Shown here: positions 60,197 through 64,000 of the stretch, piece after piece | Layout of the letters: every line of letters starts with the position of its first letter | Numbering within the stretch: the stretch's first letter is position 1 | From: Thiobacillus denitrificans | GTDB lineage: Bacteria > Pseudomonadota > Gammaproteobacteria > Burkholderiales > Thiobacillaceae | DNA length: 64,000 bases | NCBI GenBank assembly: GCA_002403375.1 | Contig: DHHQ01000027.1 | Span: 159,179 to 223,178, forward strand | Reading direction: 5' to 3' | Made by a program: the position numbers and the translations under genes | Notes under the pieces: generated by a model | The model's database searches: none | Seen by the model: only the letters and a program-made list of their open reading frames with translations | Told to the model about the DNA's origin: nothing

Positions 60197-63100
60197 TTAT
60201 CCGGCGGGCTGCGCGACGTCGCGGCCCAGCTGCTCGGCGATGGAATCGAGCAGCTGCTGTTCCTGGTAGGGCTTGCCGAGATACTCGTTGACGCCGAGCT
60301 CCATCGCGCGGTTGCGATGCTTGTCGGCCGTGCGCGAGGTGATCATGATGATCGGCACCGCCTTGAGGCGCGGGTCCGCACGCATCACGCGCGCCAGCTC
60401 GAAACCGTCCATGCGCGGCATCTCGACGTCGAGCAGCACCACGTCCGGGAGCAGGTCGCCCATCTTTTCCAGCGCGTCGACGCCGTCCTTGGCGCTGTCC
60501 ACCCGGAAGCCCTCGCGGGTGAGCAGACGGGTGGTGATCTTGCGCACCGTGAGCGAATCGTCGACCACCAGCACCAGAGGGGCCTGCAGCGCCGCGCTGA
60601 GTTCGAGCGCTTCGGCCGGTGCGGCCCGCTCGACCTCGTTGCGCGGCATGCTGGCCCAGCGCAGCGCGAGCGGCACCGGATTGAGGATCAGGATCACGCG
60701 GCCGTCGCCTCCCACGGTGGCGCCGGCGATGCCGGTGACGCGCGCGAGCTGCGGACCGATGTTCTTGACCACGATTTCGCGCGTTCCTTCGATCGCGTCG
60801 ACCAGCACAGCGGCCTGGCTGGTACCGCTGCCGAGCAGCAGCACCGCGTTGTAGCGCTGCACCTCGTGGACCGCCTCGGTGTCGCCGATCAGATGCGGCA
60901 GGTACGACAGCGGGTAGCGCACCCCGCGCCACGTCACCTCGCCCGCCGCCATCGCCTGCTCGAGCCCTTCGGGCCGCAGCTCCAGCACCTGCCGTACCAG
61001 CGTTGCCGGCAGCGCATAGTCGTGCCTGGCTGCCTGCACCATCACCGCCTGCGTCATCGCGAGGGTGAGCGGCAGGTAGATGTCGAAGCGGGTACCCGCA
61101 CCCGGCGTGGAGACGATTTCGATCCGTCCGCCGAGCGCCGAAATTTCGCTCTTCACGACGTCCATGCCGACGCCGCGGCCGGCGACCTGGCTGACCGATT
61201 CGGCGGTGGAGAAACCGGCGGCGAAGATCATCTGCGCGAGCAGGGTCTCCGTCGGCTCGACGCCGGGCAGCAGCAGTCCGCTGGCCTCGGCCTTCGCGCG
61301 GATCCGCGCGTAGTCGAGGCCAGCGCCGTCGTCCTTCACGGTCAGCACCATTTCGTTGCCCGCCTGGTGCGCGGACAACACGATCTCGCCGAACTCCGCC
61401 TTGCCTGCGGCGCGGCGCGCCTCGGGCGCTTCGATGCCGTGCGCCAGCGCGTTCCGCAGCAGGTGCTCGAGCGGCGCGGTGACCTTCTCCAGCACCGAGC
61501 GGTCGATGTCGAGATCGCCGCCCTGGATGTCGAGCTGCGCCCGCTTGCCGACATCGCGCGCGGTCTGGCGCACGGTGCGATAGAGGCGCTCGGCGACCGA
61601 GTACAGCGGCACCATGCGCACCCGCAGCAGGTCCTGCTGCAGTTCGCGGTTCAGCCGCATCTGCTGGATCAGCGCCGCATCGGCCTCGCCGAGACGCGCG
61701 AGCAGGATGTGCTGCACGGTCGAGATGTCGTTCACGCTTTCCGCGAGGAAGCGGGTGACTTCCTGGAAGCGGGTGAAGCGGTCGAACTCCAGGGGGTCGA
61801 ACTCGTCGCTGCCGCCGTGCGCCTGGAAGGTCGCCTGCATCTGCGACTCGGCCTGGATTTCCACTTCGCGGATGTGGCCGCGCAGACGGCCCAGCGCCTC
61901 GGTCAGTTCGTTGACGTGGCGCTTGAAGGCGAACACTTCGCTCTCGATCCGCGAACGCGCGATCGCGACCTCGCCCGCCTGGTTGACCATGCGGTCGACC
62001 CAGTCGGCGCGGACGCGCAGGGTGAGCGCATTGCTCTCGCGGGTGACCGGCTGCCCGGCTGCCTCGCTGCGGGCGGCGGGTGCGGCCACCGGGGCGACCT
62101 CCGCGGCGACGCCAGGCATCGCCGCGGCATGCACCGGCTCGTTGGCATGCAGCACCGGCTCGATCGGCGCCTCGAGCGGCGCGGCTTCTTCCTCGAGCAG
62201 GCTGTGGAGCTCGCCCCGCTTCAGGCGGTCGACGACGTCGGCCATGCGGTCGAACTGCGCCTCGAGCGTCTCGAACACCTCGGGGCTCGCGGCCAGATTC
62301 CCCTCGATCACCGCGATCACGCGCGCTTCCATCACGTGCGTCAGCTCGCCGAGGCGCATCGCGCCGACCATGCGGGCGCTGCCCTTGATGGTATGCAGAT
62401 TGCGCCGCAGCGCAGCGCGCGCAGCCAGGTCGTTCGGCGTGGCCTTCCACGCGCGCAGTTGCGCGGCGGTATCAGGGACCAGCGACTCGGCCTCTTCCAG
62501 GAAGATCGGCAGCAGCTGCTCGTCGATTTCGTCCGCCACTTCACGGCGCTCGAACACCGGCGCGGGACCGGCCGGCTTGACGTCGGCGAGCAGTGCGCGG
62601 ACGTCGAACAGGCCGGCCTCTGCCGGCTCCGCAGCCGCCGGGGCGGGCTCGGATTCGGCGGCCGGCTCGACCTGCGCTGCGGAGGCGGTGACGTCGGCCG
62701 ACGGTTCCGGGATCGTCGGCAGCGCCTCGACGGCCGGCTCGGCAGCCTGGACGCCGGGAACGTCTTCCAGTTCGCCGAGCACGGCAATCAGGTCGTGGGC
62801 CGCATCGGGCAACTGCCTGCTCGCGATGGACGCGATCATCCCGCCCAGGCGTTCGACCGTGTCACGGACCAGCGGCAGGTGCGCCAGCGGCGGCTGCGTC
62901 TGGATGAAGCGGTTCCAGTACTGCTCGAGCGCGTGCGACAGTCCGGCCAGCGCGGAGAACCCGGAGGTTCCCGCGATCCCCGCCAGGGTATGCACGGCGC
63001 GACGCGCCGCCTCGCCGACGACGCCCCCGCCGATTTCCGCATGGCGCGCCATCTCCTCCTGCAGCGTCGCCAGGCGCTGCTGCGCCTCGGCCATGAAGAT

Positions 63101-64000
63101 TTCGTACAGGCCGGGCGACAGGCAGACCGGCCCGACGCAGACCTCATCCGGCTTCGGTGCGTCGGTCGACGCGGGCGGAGCGGGCGGCTGCTCGATTTCG
63201 ACGGTCGGCGCCTCGGCCTCGGGGCTGAACTCGTCGAAATGCACCAGCGACTCGTCGACCTCGACGTCGACGAGTCGGCCCGGGACGGCCTCAAGGTCAG
63301 CCGTCGCGTCGTTTTCCGCGGCGGCGAACGCGATCGCGTCGTCGCCTGCCGGATACTCGACCTCGATCACCGGCAGCGACGACCAGTCGGTTTCGGCAGG
63401 CACGGCCTCGATTTCCATCTCGGCGATGATCCCGCTCTCGGCAGGCGTCGACACCTCGGCTTCCGCCACGGTCTCGGCTTCCGCGACCGCCTCGGCTATT
63501 ACGGTAGCCGCGCTCGCAGCGGGCGCCACAGCTGCGTCGAGCGGTTGTCCCTGCGCGACGCGGTCGACCGCGGCCAGCAGTTCAGGCACCGGCAGGGCGT
63601 CTGCGCGCCCGGCCTGCAGCGCATCCACCCATCGCTGCAACACGGTGCGCGCGCGTCCGACCAGCTGAAGCAGGTCGCCGGTGGCAGCCTTCTTCTCGGC
63701 GAGCCAGCCGTTCATCAGTTGCTCGAGGCGCCACGCGGCCTCGCCGAGCTCGGTCAGCCCGACCATGCGGCCGCTGCCCTTCAGGGTATGGAAGGCGCGG
63801 CGGATGACCGTCAGCGTATCGTGGTCGTCGGGGCGAACGAGGCAGGCCTCGGCGGCCTCGCCCAGCGTCGCCAGCACGTCCTGGGCTTCCTCGAGGAGTT
63901 CCGGCTCGACGCCTGCGGGGAGCGTCGCGAGGGTGGTCGCGTCGGTCGACGCGCCATCGCCGGGAGCCTCGGCCGCCGCACGAGCGGGCTCGATCGGCTC
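60197..64000 (-). CDS. Chemosensory histidine kinase, ChpA/PilL type, 5' end outside window
   Basis: Frame open from 64000 down to the stop at 60197 (about 1267 residues visible), so the N terminus is cut. Three Hpt-like domains are visible: HTLKGSGRM near 63790, HTLAGIAGTSG near 62990 (degenerate) and HTIKGSARM near 62390. Then the dimerisation/HATPase region (LRNALAHGIEA near 61450, GRGVGMDVV), a CheW-like domain, and a C-terminal receiver with LVVDDSLTVRKITTRLL and LLDVEMPRMDGFE. Long Ala/Glu linkers separate the Hpt domains. Such proteins control type IV pilus twitching motility (Chp/Pil system). Confidence 0.92.
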   Translation of the reverse strand, partial: EPIEPARAAAEAPGDGASTDATTLATLPAGVEPELLEEAQDVLATLGEAAEACLVRPDDHDTLTVIRRAFHTLKGSGRMVGLTELGEAAWRLEQLMNGWLAEKKAATGDLLQLVGRARTVLQRWVDALQAGRADALPVPELLAAVDRVAQGQPLDAAVAPAASAATVIAEAVAEAETVAEAEVSTPAESGIIAEMEIEAVPAETDWSSLPVIEVEYPAGDDAIAFAAAENDATADLEAVPGRLVDVEVDESLVHFDEFSPEAEAPTVEIEQPPAPPASTDAPKPDEVCVGPVCLSPGLYEIFMAEAQQRLATLQEEMARHAEIGGGVVGEAARRAVHTLAGIAGTSGFSALAGLSHALEQYWNRFIQTQPPLAHLPLVRDTVERLGGMIASIASRQLPDAAHDLIAVLGELEDVPGVQAAEPAVEALPTIPEPSADVTASAAQVEPAAESEPAPAAAEPAEAGLFDVRALLADVKPAGPAPVFERREVADEIDEQLLPIFLEEAESLVPDTAAQLRAWKATPNDLAARAALRRNLHTIKGSARMVGAMRLGELTHVMEARVIAVIEGNLAASPEVFETLEAQFDRMADVVDRLKRGELHSLLEEEAAPLEAPIEPVLHANEPVHAAAMPGVAAEVAPVAAPAARSEAAGQPVTRESNALTLRVRADWVDRMVNQAGEVAIARSRIESEVFAFKRHVNELTEALGRLRGHIREVEIQAESQMQATFQAHGGSDEFDPLEFDRFTRFQEVTRFLAESVNDISTVQHILLARLGEADAALIQQMRLNRELQQDLLRVRMVPLYSVAERLYRTVRQTARDVGKRAQLDIQGGDLDIDRSVLEKVTAPLEHLLRNALAHGIEAPEARRAAGKAEFGEIVLSAHQAGNEMVLTVKDDGAGLDYARIRAKAEASGLLLPGVEPTETLLAQMIFAAGFSTAESVSQVAGRGVGMDVVKSEISALGGRIEIVSTPGAGTRFDIYLPLTLAMTQAVMVQAARHDYALPATLVRQVLELRPEGLEQAMAAGEVTWRGVRYPLSYLPHLIGDTEAVHEVQRYNAVLLLGSGTSQAAVLVDAIEGTREIVVKNIGPQLARVTGIAGATVGGDGRVILILNPVPLALRWASMPRNEVERAAPAEALELSAALQAPLVLVVDDSLTVRKITTRLLTREGFRVDSAKDGVDALEKMGDLLPDVVLLDVEMPRMDGFELARVMRADPRLKAVPIIMITSRTADKHRNRAMELGVNEYLGKPYQEQQLLDSIAEQLGRDVAQPAG

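Overview
The window is 64 kb of a GC-rich (by eye close to 70% G+C), gene-dense bacterial chromosome. The gene families (zinc-cysteine-poor DksA, SAH riboswitch ahead of ahcY, Sfum_1244-type protein, HPr-rel-A cassette, ChpA/PilL-type kinase, NtrBC next to glnA) point to a betaproteobacterium of the Rhodocyclales/Nitrosomonadales type, such as a Thiobacillus-, Thauera- or Azoarcus-like organism. No rRNA, tRNA, phage, insertion sequence or CRISPR array was seen. This assignment is inferred from gene content only.

Layout. 1-3218: hemA (cut by the window edge), prfA and prmC. 3322-6258: a four-gene cassette with a twin-arginine-type exported protein, a PqqD-like protein, an HprK-related kinase and a nucleotidyltransferase-like protein; this is one of the two most intriguing loci. 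6322-11308: grxD, then on the minus strand glnA, a DUF4124 protein, ntrB and ntrC. glnA has a readable sigma-54 promoter and two NtrC boxes. 11562-13555: rhodanese, aroE, mtgA. 13589-23384: a minus-strand two-partner secretion operon (tpsB, a 2181-residue tpsA with a C-terminal serine-hydrolase domain, and three lipoprotein genes), a probable contact-dependent antagonism locus with an envelope-acting lipase-like effector. 23924-29985: mgtE-msbA-ttcA in overlapping frames, a serine/alanine-glyoxylate type aminotransferase, kbp and a small lipoprotein.

30020-36505 (minus): a CorC/CNNM protein, then the S-adenosylmethionine cycle genes metF, ahcY (with an SAH riboswitch) and metK, with a Ca2+/cation antiporter between metK and ahcY. 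36686-41549: two LpxL-type acyltransferases, a GNAT protein, dapF, DUF484 and xerC. 41553-47081 (minus): PPK2, a lipoprotein, and an RND efflux pump with its adaptor. 47239-52357: dksA, a COG0523 metal GTPase, yidD, a small His/Cys exported protein, an outer-membrane barrel, and a Zn/Mn-type binding protein and permease without an ATPase; this reads as a metal (zinc) homeostasis cluster. 52400-60144: a duplicated STAS protein, DUF4126, hslVU split by a palindromic repeat, a bacterial voltage-gated sodium channel, a helical-repeat protein and an Sfum_1244-family protein. 60197-64000 (minus): a large chemosensory histidine kinase (ChpA/PilL type) that runs off the end.

Tight overlaps (ATGA/GTGA) mark several operons: pqqD-like/hprK-like, aroE/mtgA, tpsA/lipoprotein/lipoprotein, mgtE/msbA/ttcA, the two acyltransferases, RND pump/adaptor, and the metal-binding protein/permease pair.
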